Assembly (NCBI RefSeq): GCF_900167145.1
Contig: NZ_FUWG01000008.1
Span: forward strand, 62,001 to 126,000
DNA length: 64,000 nt
Direction: 5' to 3'
DNA from: Treponema porcinum
GTDB taxonomy: Bacteria > Spirochaetota > Spirochaetia > Treponematales > Treponemataceae
The notes under the pieces were generated by a model that was given only the letters and a program-made list of their open reading frames with translations, searched no databases and had not been told where the DNA came from. The translations under genes were made by a program, and so were the position numbers. This document shows positions 34,616-43,200 of the stretch, in pieces (positions within the stretch are counted from its first letter, which is position 1; each line of letters opens with the position of its first letter).

Positions 34616-34674
34616 AGCTAACATAATTTTCAAAGCCGACAAACCGGTCAAGCCGGTTTGCGGTTAAAATATTG
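34616..34674 (+). other. attC-like recombination site of the cassette
   Basis: R''-like box AGCTAAC (34616-34622) is exactly complementary to GTTAGCT at the cassette's left end (30510-30516), which becomes the R' box on circularising. Between them lie 51 nt that fold: CAAACCGG (34640-34647) pairs with CCGGTTTG (34653-34660) around TCAAG. CCG (34636-34638) pairs with CGG (34661-34663) leaving single unpaired bases G34635 and A34639, like the extrahelical bases of attC sites. ATTTT pairs with AAAAT. Total 65 nt. The R boxes depart from RYYYAAC/GTTRRRY at one base each. Confidence 0.75.
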
Positions 34675-35214
34675 TTACACAGTTTAATCTGTTTGGAACA
34701 AAGCTTTATCTTTCCCCAATTCTTGATTTACATGACCAGTCATTAATCAGCTGGAATCTTTCTGAAAGTCCGAACTATGCTCAGACAGTTGATATGCTTG
34801 AAAAAGCATTAAACAGATTCCTGATGGAACTAATCTAATTCTCCATTCTGATCAAGGCTGGCAGTACCAGATGTATGATTATCAGCGGCGTTTGAAAGAA
34901 AAAGGAATCCGACAGAGCATGTCCAGAAAAGGTAATTGTCTTGATAATTCGGTGATGGAATTTTTTTTTGGTCTATTAAAATCTGAGCTTTTATATTTAC
35001 AGGAGTTTGAGTCTGTTGAACATTTCAAAAAAGAATTGATTGAATACTTGTCTTGGTACAACGAAAAGAGAATTAAGGTTAAATTAAAAGGACTGACCCC
35101 TTTACAATTAAGGAATCAGTCCTTAAAATCAGCCTAGTTAAAGTGTCCAATAATTGGGGTGCACTTCTTTCTGACCTTTTTTATTTAAGGTTTAATGCCC
35201 CGCCGGCATTTCTG

Positions 35215-35697
35215 TTACAGCACCAGATCGCATATTGTTGCGCCGGTTACGCTGATAAGGTCGCCGGGTGCAAGTTCAATCTGTTCGCCGCGCACTCCTG
35301 CCGAAATATGGATTTTTTCGTGAAGAAGCGCACTTTTGTCTATGAACGTACGGAACTGCCTTTTCATTCCCAGCGGCGAACATCCTCCCCTTACGTATCC
35401 AGTAAGAGAAAGAAGCTCTTCCGGCTTTACAGGCGCAATTTCCTTTGCACCGCATGCAGTCCTTGCTTTTTTCAGGTTGATTTCATTAACCGCACTTTGG
35501 CAGAATACGCATATTTCCTTTGTATCCGTCCGCATTACGATTGTCTTAAAAACACATTCCGGATTTATGCCAAGTTTTTCAGCAGTTTTTTCAGCTGCCC
35601 CACGTGAAAGTTCATGCTCCGTATTGTCGTCATATTCGCGCACGGTAAACGCAATCTTTTTTGCTTCAAGAATACGCATTGCATTAGTTTTTTTCAT
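35215..35697 (-). CDS. ybaK: Cys-tRNA(Pro) deacylase YbaK/EbsC
   Basis: 160 aa YbaK/ProX family aminoacyl-tRNA editing protein that removes cysteine from mischarged tRNA-Pro. Family features: AEKLGINPECVFKTIVMRT (Lys at the active site region), CVFCQSAVNEINLKKA, GYVRGGCSPLGMKRQ (conserved Gly-Gly-x-Ser/Pro loop) and ISAGVRGEQIELAPGDLI. It lies just beyond the IS on the opposite strand; the IS right end and the rebuilt terminator half end before its stop. A small membrane protein is upstream, 16 nt away. Confidence 0.95.
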   Translation of the reverse strand: MKKTNAMRILEAKKIAFTVREYDDNTEHELSRGAAEKTAEKLGINPECVFKTIVMRTDTKEICVFCQSAVNEINLKKARTACGAKEIAPVKPEELLSLTGYVRGGCSPLGMKRQFRTFIDKSALLHEKIHISAGVRGEQIELAPGDLISVTGATICDLVL

Positions 35698-35713
35698 AGA
35701 GAACCTTCTGCCT

Positions 35714-36193
35714 TTATTTTATAAAAGAAAACAGGGCAGAAAAAAGTCCAAGACTTCCTGCCATCATAATGCACCCTGCAAGAAGAACGCCAAGCGTTAC
35801 GGCAATTACAGTGTCCTTGAATTTCATATCAAGAAGACTTGCAGCAAGCGTTCCCGTCCATGCGCCTGTTCCCGGCACAGGAATGCCCACAAACAAAAGA
35901 AGCGCAATGAAAATGCCTTTTCCAGCCTTGCTTTGAAGTTTTGCTCCTGCTGCAGTACCTTTTTCAAGGAAAAAACGGCATATTCCGCCGATGGCTTTTT
36001 TGTCTTTTCCCCATTCCAGAAATCTTCTTGCAAAAAGATAGATGACCGGAACAGGAAGCATATTTCCCAGAATGCAGATAATGTATGAAGGAACAACAGG
36101 CATCTGAAGTGCCTGAGAAACAGGAATTGCACCGCGCAGTTCAATGAGCGGTACCATAGAAATAAAGAAAATCCAGAGATAGTTTGTAATCAT
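35714..36193 (-). CDS. Small multidrug export/COG2426 family membrane protein
   Basis: About 159 aa with 4-5 predicted membrane helices: WIFFISMVPLIELRGAIPVSQ, IICILGNMLPVPVIYLFA, IFIALLLFVGIPVPGTGAWTG, DTVIAVTLGVLLAGCIMMAG. The family signature ELRGAIP and the GIPVPGTGAWTG loop identify the COG2426 'putative small multidrug export' group, whose real substrate is unknown. The start is set at MITNYLW (36193); an in-frame extension to 36256 (MDIIVKN) would begin 3 nt from the divergent argH start. Ribosome-binding signals are weak for both. Confidence 0.8.
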   Translation of the reverse strand: MITNYLWIFFISMVPLIELRGAIPVSQALQMPVVPSYIICILGNMLPVPVIYLFARRFLEWGKDKKAIGGICRFFLEKGTAAGAKLQSKAGKGIFIALLLFVGIPVPGTGAWTGTLAASLLDMKFKDTVIAVTLGVLLAGCIMMAGSLGLFSALFSFIK

Positions 36194-36258
36194 ACACTGA
36201 ATATACTGTTTTTTTTTCGCGTTGAATAGGAGTTTATTTTTTACTATAATGTCCACCT

Positions 36259-37680
36259 ATGGAACACGGAACAATTACACAGGACAATCACGCAGCCTTA
36301 TGGCACGGACGTTTTGAGGAAGGTCCTGACGCACAGGCAGTTTCATTTGAAACATCTATATTTGTTGACGAACGTATGGCTCTTGATGATATAAAAGGAA
36401 GCCGCGCACATGCAGAAATGCTGGGCTATGCCGGAATTATTACAAAGGACGAGACAGACAGTATTATTGCAGGGCTTGATTCAATAGAAAAAGACCTGAA
36501 TGACGGCACTCTGAAAATCGACTATTCTGCGGAGGACATTCATTCTTTTATAGAAGCAACCCTTACAGACAGGATAGGCGAACCTGGTAAAAAAGTTCAT
36601 ACAGGAAGAAGCCGGAACGACCAGATTGCTCTTGACGAAAGGCTTTACCTTTGCCGTTTTGTTCCAGACCTTCAGAACAGAATTCTTACGCTTATAGAAA
36701 CGCTTACTCAGATTGCAGAAAAGCATACAAAGACGATAATGCCGGGCTTTACCCATATGCAGCACGCCCAGCCTGTAACGCTTGCACATCATCTGTGTGC
36801 CTGGAGCTGGATGCTTACGCGTGATGCAGACCGGCTTTCTGACGCGCTTAAAAGAATCCGCATAAGCCCGATTGGTGCGTGTGCGCTTGCCGGAAGCGGT
36901 CTTCCGCTTAACAGAAAGTATGAGGCAAAGCAGCTTGGTTTTGATGAAATAACGATGAATTCGCTGGACAGCGTTTCTGACCGCGACTACTGCATAGAAA
37001 CGGTGTCTGCGCTCAGCCTTGTGCAGATGCACCTGTCGCGCTTTTGCGAAGAAGTAGTACTGTGGTCAACTACCGAATTTTCATTTATTGATTTAAGCGA
37101 AAAGTGGTCAACAGGAAGTTCCATTATGCCGCAGAAGAAAAATCCTGACTTTGCAGAACTTATCCGCGGAAGGACGGGACGCGTTTACGGTGATTTAATT
37201 GCGCTTCTTACAATGATGAAGGGGCTTCCGCTTGCGTACGACCGCGACATGCAGGAAGACAAGCAGAGCCTTTTTGATGCGTGTGACGTTGTTCTTTCCT
37301 GCGTAGAAGTGTTTACAAAAATGATTGCAACAGCTTCCTGGAACGAAGCGGCTATGGCAGCGGCGTGCGAGGGCGGCTTTTTAAACGCAACCGATATTGC
37401 AGACTATCTTGTGCGTAAGGGAATGCCGTTCCGTACGGCGCACGGCGTAAGTGCAAAAGCCGTCCGTCTTGCAATCAGTAAAAACTGCCGCCTTGAAGAC
37501 CTGTCACAGGAAGATTTTAAATCCTGCTCGCCGCTTATTGAAAGCGATATTTTTGAGGTTATTCCGCCGGCGGCCTGCGTAAATGCACGTAAGACTGACG
37601 GAGGTCCTGCCGAATCAAAGGTGATGGAGCAGATTTCCGCACTAAAAACATTCTGTGCAGAAAAACGCCGCTCCTTTTGA
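36259..37680 (+). CDS. argH: Argininosuccinate lyase
   Basis: 473 aa, final step of arginine biosynthesis: argininosuccinate to arginine and fumarate. Signatures: LWHGRF, DIHSFIEATL, GKKVHTGRSRNDQIALDERLYL, GFTHMQHAQPVTLAHHL, GSGLPLNR, and the fumarase-superfamily signature GSSIMPQKKNPD. Other arg genes are not in the window. An amino-acid ABC transporter follows 29 nt downstream, in the same direction. Confidence 0.97.
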   Translation: MEHGTITQDNHAALWHGRFEEGPDAQAVSFETSIFVDERMALDDIKGSRAHAEMLGYAGIITKDETDSIIAGLDSIEKDLNDGTLKIDYSAEDIHSFIEATLTDRIGEPGKKVHTGRSRNDQIALDERLYLCRFVPDLQNRILTLIETLTQIAEKHTKTIMPGFTHMQHAQPVTLAHHLCAWSWMLTRDADRLSDALKRIRISPIGACALAGSGLPLNRKYEAKQLGFDEITMNSLDSVSDRDYCIETVSALSLVQMHLSRFCEEVVLWSTTEFSFIDLSEKWSTGSSIMPQKKNPDFAELIRGRTGRVYGDLIALLTMMKGLPLAYDRDMQEDKQSLFDACDVVLSCVEVFTKMIATASWNEAAMAAACEGGFLNATDIADYLVRKGMPFRTAHGVSAKAVRLAISKNCRLEDLSQEDFKSCSPLIESDIFEVIPPAACVNARKTDGGPAESKVMEQISALKTFCAEKRRSF

Positions 37681-37709
37681 AAAATAAAAAAATATATTGG
37701 AGGAAATAT

Positions 37710-38522
37710 ATGAAAAAAATAACAGTAATTGCTTCTGTCGTTCTGGCAGTGCTTTCACTTGGTCTTGCAGGCTGTAAAAAAGCTCCTGCAAAAGCAGACA
37801 ATTCCCTTGAAGAATTGAAAGGACGCGGCGTATTCGTACTCGGACTTGACGATTCTTTTCCGCCGTTAGGCTTTAGGGATGCAGACAACAACATCACAGG
37901 CTATGACATTGACCTTGCAAAGGAAGTTGCATCCCGCCTTGGCGTTGAATTCAAGGCTCAGCCGATTGACTGGTCTGCAAAAGAAATGGAACTTACTACA
38001 GGAAAAATCGACTGTATCTGGAACGGCTTTACAATTACAGACGAGCGCGAAGAATCTCTTTCTATGACAAAACCGTATCTTAACAATGCACAGGTTCTTG
38101 TTGTACGCAAAAACGGCGGAATTGAAAAACTTAGCGATGCAGCCGGAAAAACAATAGGACTTCAGAAAGGTTCAAGCGCACAGGATGCAGTTGAGTCAAA
38201 CAAAGATTTTGCAGATTCCCTTAAAAATCTTGTGTTCTATAACGACAACATTACGGCTTTGAACGACCTTGAACTTGGCGGAGTTGACGCAGTTGTAATG
38301 GACAGCGTAGTTGCAGCGTATGATATTTCCGTAAGCAACAAGCCGCTTGTCATCGTTGATGAAGTTCTGGCAAACGAAGCGTACGGAATCGGCTTTAGAA
38401 AGACAGACGTAAAGCTTCGCGACGAAGTTCAGAAAATCCTTGAAGATATGGAAAAAGACGGAACAGTTGCATCTGTTTCAAACAAGTGGTTCGGCAAAAA
38501 CATTTCTGTTATCGGAAAATAA
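37710..38522 (+). CDS. Amino-acid ABC transporter substrate-binding lipoprotein
   Basis: 270 aa SBP family 3. Signal peptide and lipobox LGLAGC (Cys about 20). Then FVLGLDDSFPPLGFRDADNNITGYDIDLAKEVASRLG (the family signature), WNGFTITDEREESLSMTKPYL, KTIGLQKGSSAQDAV and GGVDAVVMDS. The ligand is a polar amino acid. GGAGG (37699-37703) fits ATG 37710, not an earlier in-frame ATG at 37677. Placed after argH, so arginine or a related ligand is a reasonable guess, no more. Confidence 0.93.
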   Translation: MKKITVIASVVLAVLSLGLAGCKKAPAKADNSLEELKGRGVFVLGLDDSFPPLGFRDADNNITGYDIDLAKEVASRLGVEFKAQPIDWSAKEMELTTGKIDCIWNGFTITDEREESLSMTKPYLNNAQVLVVRKNGGIEKLSDAAGKTIGLQKGSSAQDAVESNKDFADSLKNLVFYNDNITALNDLELGGVDAVVMDSVVAAYDISVSNKPLVIVDEVLANEAYGIGFRKTDVKLRDEVQKILEDMEKDGTVASVSNKWFGKNISVIGK

Positions 38523-38543
38523 CGCCGTTTAATCGTACTTCCG

Positions 38544-38575
38544 GACGCCGTTCTTCCCTAAAAAAGGGCGGCGTC
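38544..38575 (+). terminator. Partial terminator between the binding protein and permease genes
   Basis: GACGCCG (38544-38550) pairs with CGGCGTC (38569-38575), with inner CCC/GGG (38556-38558 and 38566-38568). It is followed by TTATTTGG. Such stems after the binding-protein gene usually lower, but do not stop, expression of the downstream transporter genes. Confidence 0.65.
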
Positions 38576-38595
38576 TTATTTGGATACAAATTTTT

Positions 38596-39273
38596 ATGCC
38601 GGAAAAATACATAAAAATGCTCAAGGCGATGCTTGCAGGTTCGCTTACATCGCTTGAAATTTTCTTTCTTACGCTGCTTTTTGCAGTGCCTCTTGCTCTG
38701 TTTGTTGCATTCGGGCGTATGTCTAAAAACCGCCTTCTTTCTGGCATTACAAACGGCTTTCTGCTTCTTATCCGCGGAACGCCGCTTATGCTTCAGCTGC
38801 TTATGGTTTATTTTGGTCCCCTTCTTTTTGTTAAGTGGCTTTCTTCCTATGGAATTCAGATTTCTATAAAATGGGACAGGTTTGTTGCCGCAATAATTGC
38901 ACTTTCCATAAATTATTCGGCTTATTTCGCAGAAATTTACCGCGGAGGCATAGAGTCAATTCCGCGAGGACAATACGAGGCTGCAAAAGTTCTGGGATAT
39001 ACGCAGACCCAGACTTTTTTCAGGATAATCTTGCCGCAGGTAGTCAAGCGCATAGTTCCTGCAATGGGAAATGAAGTCATAACGCTTGTAAAAGACACCG
39101 CGCTTGTTTCCGTTATCGGTGTGGAAGAACTGCTTATGGTTGCAAACAAGCGCCAGAGCGCAATGTTTTCATTTGTACCGCTTCTTATTGCCGGAGTATT
39201 CTACTTTGTCATGAACTGGGGCGTTTCCGTCTGCTTTTCCCGGCTGGAAAAAAAGCTTTCTTACTACAGCTGA
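38596..39273 (+). CDS. Amino-acid ABC transporter permease
   Basis: 225 aa HisM/GlnP-type membrane permease with about five helices. Motifs: SLTSLEIFFLTLLFAVPLALFVA, LLIRGTPLMLQLLMVYFG (RGTP), SINYSAYFAEIYRGGIESIPRGQYEAAKVLGYTQTQTF (the EAA loop contacting the ATPase) and LVKDTALVSVIGVEELL. The ATG at 38596 has no strong ribosome-binding site. Forms one transporter with the flanking binding protein and ATPase. Confidence 0.94.
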   Translation: MPEKYIKMLKAMLAGSLTSLEIFFLTLLFAVPLALFVAFGRMSKNRLLSGITNGFLLLIRGTPLMLQLLMVYFGPLLFVKWLSSYGIQISIKWDRFVAAIIALSINYSAYFAEIYRGGIESIPRGQYEAAKVLGYTQTQTFFRIILPQVVKRIVPAMGNEVITLVKDTALVSVIGVEELLMVANKRQSAMFSFVPLLIAGVFYFVMNWGVSVCFSRLEKKLSYYS

Positions 39274-39302
39274 ACGAACTGGGATTTTACTTGGATTAGA
39301 TT

Positions 39303-40061
39303 ATGGAAGAAATCATTACTGTTGCAAATTTGAAAAAATCATTCGGTTCACTTAATGTTTTGAAAGACATTTCGTTTTCCGTTCATAAAGGCGAAGTTTT
39401 AAGTATCATAGGGCCTAGCGGTTCTGGAAAATCTACCGTACTAAGATGCATTACCCAGCTTGAAACCGTTGATTCTGGCTCAATAAAAATTTGCGGAAGT
39501 CCGCTTGTAACAGACGGAAAATACTGTTCTAAAGAAGAAATGCACAAAATCGCGCTTAAAAGCGGACTTGTGTTCCAGAATTTTAATTTGTTTCCGCATT
39601 ATTCCGTACTTAAAAATGTTGTTGATGCGCAGGTGCAGGTGCTTAAAAAATCATCCGAAGAGGCAGAAAAAACGGCGATGGAACTGCTTGAACGGATGGG
39701 ACTTGCTTCCAAGGCAAAGAACTATCCGGGGCAGCTTTCCGGCGGTCAGCAGCAGAGGGTAAGCATTGCGCGTGCACTTGCATTAAAGCCGGAGGTGCTT
39801 TTGTTTGATGAACCTACAAGCGCACTTGACCCGGAACTTACAGGGGAAATACTTTCCGTAATAAAATCACTTGCCGCAGAAAAAATGACGATGGTCGTAG
39901 TAACGCACGAAATGGCTTTTGCGCGAGACATAAGCGACCATATTATTTTTATGGACGGCGGCGTAATAGTTGAGGACGGAACGCCGCAGCAGGTTATAAA
40001 CAATCCGCAGGCGGAGCGAACAAAGGCGTTCCTGTCACGCTTTAAAAAAGATAGCGTATAA
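39303..40061 (+). CDS. Amino-acid ABC transporter ATP-binding protein
   Basis: 252 aa GlnQ/HisP-type ATPase. Walker [11 protein letters not shown]-loop [18 protein letters not shown], signature [35 protein letters not shown] (Walker B), and the switch His VVTHEMAFA. Starts 30 nt after the permease. Energises the transporter whose other genes precede it. Confidence 0.96.
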   Translation: MEEIITVANLKKSFGSLNVLKDISFSVHKGEVLSIIGPSGSGKSTVLRCITQLETVDSGSIKICGSPLVTDGKYCSKEEMHKIALKSGLVFQNFNLFPHYSVLKNVVDAQVQVLKKSSEEAEKTAMELLERMGLASKAKNYPGQLSGGQQQRVSIARALALKPEVLLFDEPTSALDPELTGEILSVIKSLAAEKMTMVVVTHEMAFARDISDHIIFMDGGVIVEDGTPQQVINNPQAERTKAFLSRFKKDSV

Positions 40062-40084
40062 AAGCCGGTCAACCGGTCTGCTTT
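40061..40084 (+). terminator. Possible terminator after the ABC transporter
   Basis: AAAGC (40061-40065) pairs with GCTTT (40080-40084) around a short CGG/CCG stem with a TCAA loop and a 4-base bulge. It begins in the stop codon of the ATPase gene. The T-tract is poor, so the assignment is weak. Confidence 0.35.
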
Positions 40085-40107
40085 ACCTTAATTTTACAAC
40101 CTTTTAC

Positions 40108-40135
40108 TTGCTGTTTTCTCTTTTTATGTTACAAT
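40108..40135 (+). promoter_or_regulatory. Likely promoter of the giant Ig-repeat lipoprotein
   Basis: -35-like TTGCTG (40108-40113) and -10 TACAAT (40130-40135) with a 16-nt spacer. The leader to the ATG at 40253 would be about 110 nt, ending in GAGGAG (40242-40247). Confidence 0.45.
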
Positions 40136-40252
40136 ACTTTGGGTTAGTAATAATTAACTAAACTTTTAGGATATCCGTACGATACTAGGAATAGAGTTCT
40201 TATTTTTATCTTCTTATAGTTTGCGTTGCAAACCTTTTTACGAGGAGTGTAT

Positions 40253-43200
40253 ATGAAAAAATTTTTAGTATGTCTGCCGGCTGTACTTTTTATATTGCTT
40301 TCTGTTTTCATTTTATCCTGTGAAGTAGGACTTGGTGAGTCCGTAGATACAGAAGCCCCTAAAATTTCCATTACATACCCTGACGCAAAATCTGTCATAA
40401 AAGACAGGTTCGTCCTTGCAGGCGAATGTTCCGATGACCGGATGGTTTCAAGCGTACAGGTTACCATTCTTGACTCCTCAAATAATCCTGTAACAGGCTA
40501 TGAATTAAAAGCACCTGTAGTTGAGTCTGCAAAGTCAGGACAGGTATGGTCTGTAGAAATAAATGCAAAGAACGCAGACGGCTCGTATCCTCTTAAAGAC
40601 GGAAAATATACGTTCCGCACGATTGCAACCGACGGAGCCGGAAGAAAGTCTGCTCCGTTTGAACGTGACCTTGAAATAGACAATACTGCTCCTGTATTTG
40701 TAATAAACAGTCCTGGAAGCACAGACACAGAAACGTCATACGGTTCTGTCTTAAAAGTAGAAGGTTCTATTGCAGAAGCTCACTCCGTAAAATCAATGGC
40801 GCTTACAGTCTATGATACAAACGGAATTGAAAAAGCCAGCTGGAAAGAGGAGAACATTAACATTGCCGGCGGAACTTCAGTTACGTTTGCAAAATACTAT
40901 TCCAATACAGGCGGAACAGACACACTTCTTGAACGGTATAATAATATTTATGATTCACAGAAAGGCGGATTTCAGGCATTTAAGTGTTCCGTTGAACTTA
41001 CAGACAGCTCATGCGTATACCAGAAACCGGATTTTGTTCCGTCATACAACCGTTCTTCCGATGCAGGACAGCCTGTTTCTTCCGACGGTAACACCACTTG
41101 TGACGTATGGCTTTATGACGACATCTACGGAACAGATGCAAAATACGTCCTTATGGGAACAAAAGCTTCTGAAGTATGGGGAAAAGCGTTTGAAGTAAGC
41201 GACTTTATGAACATTCTGAACGGAACAGTTCCGTACGATACTCCAAACGCAGACGGAAAAACTGTTCTTGAAGTGCTTAACAGTGCAAAGACAGACACGT
41301 CAGAAAAATCCCTTAAAATGAAACTGAACAAGGATGCAAATCCTACGTACACGGTAATGGGCTATTCATTTGATTCAACCGCAGAAAAAGACGGCGTTCT
41401 GACTTTAAGCCCGGCTGCAAAAGGCGGAACGATTACGTTTAAGGCAGATGCAGGTCTTGACGGCGTGCTTTTTTCACCGGAAACAATAAAAGTTTACCTT
41501 TTTGGTCCGTTTGAAAAAGATGCCGTATCATTAAAACTTTCTGACATATACAATGACCCTAAGGCGTATGCCGAAAAAAATGCACAGGTTACTTCAATCC
41601 TTTACGACGGAAAAAACGGCGTAGGTGGGGGCAGCCCGGATATTTACGGGCCTTACACAGGCGAGTCCAGAAGTACATGGACGCAGTCGCTTTCCCTTCC
41701 GTCTGATTCAAAAATAATGAAGGCAACAAAGTGCTATGTTATTGCGGCAACAGGCGAAGATAAGGACAATGTAGAATTTATTTCTGCAAACAACAAGTAC
41801 AACGGCTTTGAAGCTCAGGCAACCGGAGTTCCGCCAACTGTTACAATATCAAAACCAGAGACGGATTCAATCTCTAATAACCCGCAGGATATTATTACGG
41901 TAAAAGGTACAATAAAATCTGATGAAGGAACTGCGGTAAACGATGCCTCTTATGAAATCTATGTATATGATGTAACGAACAAAAATACCCTGCTTGGAAC
42001 AATCAAAAACCGTGATACAAACAGTGATGACGACAGTTCTATGAAAATAATCGGAACGCTTGGCGTAGATCCGGAAGTTTCTTTTGAAATAGATGCCTCA
42101 AAAGGAACGTGGTATCCTGAAAAAGGTGCCTCAAAAGACGGAACAAAGCCTTCTGAAGGCGATGTATTTAAGTACGTAATTTCTGTTTCCGGCGTTACAG
42201 ATACAACAGGCAAGGATTCTGTTACTGCACAGGTGGATATGCTTAAACCGACTGCAAGCATTGAGGTTTCTACGCTTCTTTCAAATGAAAAAGACGGCAA
42301 AACAAGAGATAACTGCGTAAACGGAAAAATAAAAATTAAGGGAACTCTTTCAGATAATGACAAAATCGCTTCGGCATGGGCAGAAATTTCAGATTCAAAA
42401 GGCAATGTAACAAAATCTGATGTTCAGCCTGAAGGAACTGGTTCTTTTACATGGGATTTTGACACGACTTCGCTCAGCGACAACACCGAATATTCAGTTA
42501 AAGTTTACGCTTTAGACCGCGCCGGAAACAAAGGTTCTAGTTCTGAGCAAAAAATTTATGTTGACCAGAGTACAGATTTACCAGTCATTACGCTTTCTAA
42601 TGCAGATGACAAAATAAAAGATAAAGACGGTATAGGAGTTGGTGAAAACCTTTTTGACCAGACAGGAAATAATAAACTTTCCGGCGCAGTTGTTGACGAT
42701 GACGGAATTGAAAAAATAGAAATTGCGTATAAGAAATTTGGCAGTGACGGAAGTTTTACATTACTTTTCAAATCTCTTCTGTCTCCTGGTGGAAAGACAT
42801 CTTATTCTTTCAGCCAGGCATTGAAATCTGCTGAGGGTGCTGTTCTTGAAGAAGGTTTTTATTTAATTCAAATTAAAGCAACAGATAATGCAGAGGGTAA
42901 AATTAACACAACAGAATTTGCAATCTGTATAAATAACGATGCGCCTTCAATTACATTCATAAATCCTGTAAAGAACTCTGAAAGTTATCAGAGTAATAAG
43001 TTTACGGCATCTGGTACAGTTTCCGGAGAGTTTGGATTACAGGACGGTGGGTCGTCTGATAAGATTTTAAAACGTGGGGAAAAAACTGTTACGGTTAAGC
43101 ATTCAGGCAGTGTTTACGAATGGAATGATGAGATTGACCTTTCAAACTCCACTGAATCTGAAAATACTGGAATTACTAACGACGGTGTTCTTTATACAAT

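Larger units (their letters stand above)
30511..34674 (+). mobile_element. Integron-type gene cassette at a secondary site
   Basis: A 4164-bp segment lies between G30510 and the resumption of orfB at T34675; the target is G^TTACACAG. The left edge gives GTTAGCT (30510-30516) and the right part holds AGCTAAC (34616-34622) followed by a hairpin region ending in G34674. If circularised, these make one attC with matching outer boxes. The content is one three-gene restriction-modification operon reading outward to the attC, the usual cassette orientation. The first 150 bp are A+T-rich and non-coding. No integrase is nearby, so it must have been inserted in trans. Confidence 0.8.
30111..35137 (+). 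pseudogene. IS150-type transposase OrfB (DDE integrase), split and frameshifted
   Basis: The first part (30111-30510) reads TIDAVRELRSKYNVSDLTKL, RYGYRRITLEFRNRG and NEKWVTDV, ending just after the first catalytic Asp of the DDE triad. The cassette (30511-34674) follows, with a stop 18 nt in. The second part resumes in frame at 34675: TQFNLFGTKLYLSPILDLHD. Near 34813-34816 a one-base deletion shifts it; then NLILHSDQGWQYQ (second Asp) and KGNCLDNSVMEFFFG (Glu) to the stop at 35135-35137. Removing the cassette restores GTT ACA CAG exactly, but the frameshift would remain. Confidence 0.92.
29567..35167 (+). mobile_element. IS150-like IS3-family insertion sequence, carrying a nested cassette
   Basis: Left end GAAGTGCACCCC (29567-29578), inverted at the right end as GGGGTGCACTTC (35156-35167). 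The imperfect similarity continues inward (AGTTGGACA against TGTCCAATAATT). It is flanked by direct repeats TTTCT (29562-29566, 35168-35172). Subtracting the 4164-bp cassette leaves 1437 bp, the expected size of an IS150-type element. It codes orfA and orfB in a -1 frame relation. The element is dead: orfB is broken by the cassette and a frameshift. The outer GAAG may be part of the IR or of the target; the 5-bp duplication argues for the former. Confidence 0.88.

Noticed and set aside
34871..35137. Separate integrase gene
   Set aside because: It is the 3' end of the IS orfB (GNCLDNSVMEFFFG) in a frame shifted from the preceding part, not an independent gene.
40061..40084. Second attC fragment (CCGGTcaACCGG resembles the attC core at 34640-34660)
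   Set aside because: There is no R box on either side and the stem starts in a stop codon; a weak terminator explains it.
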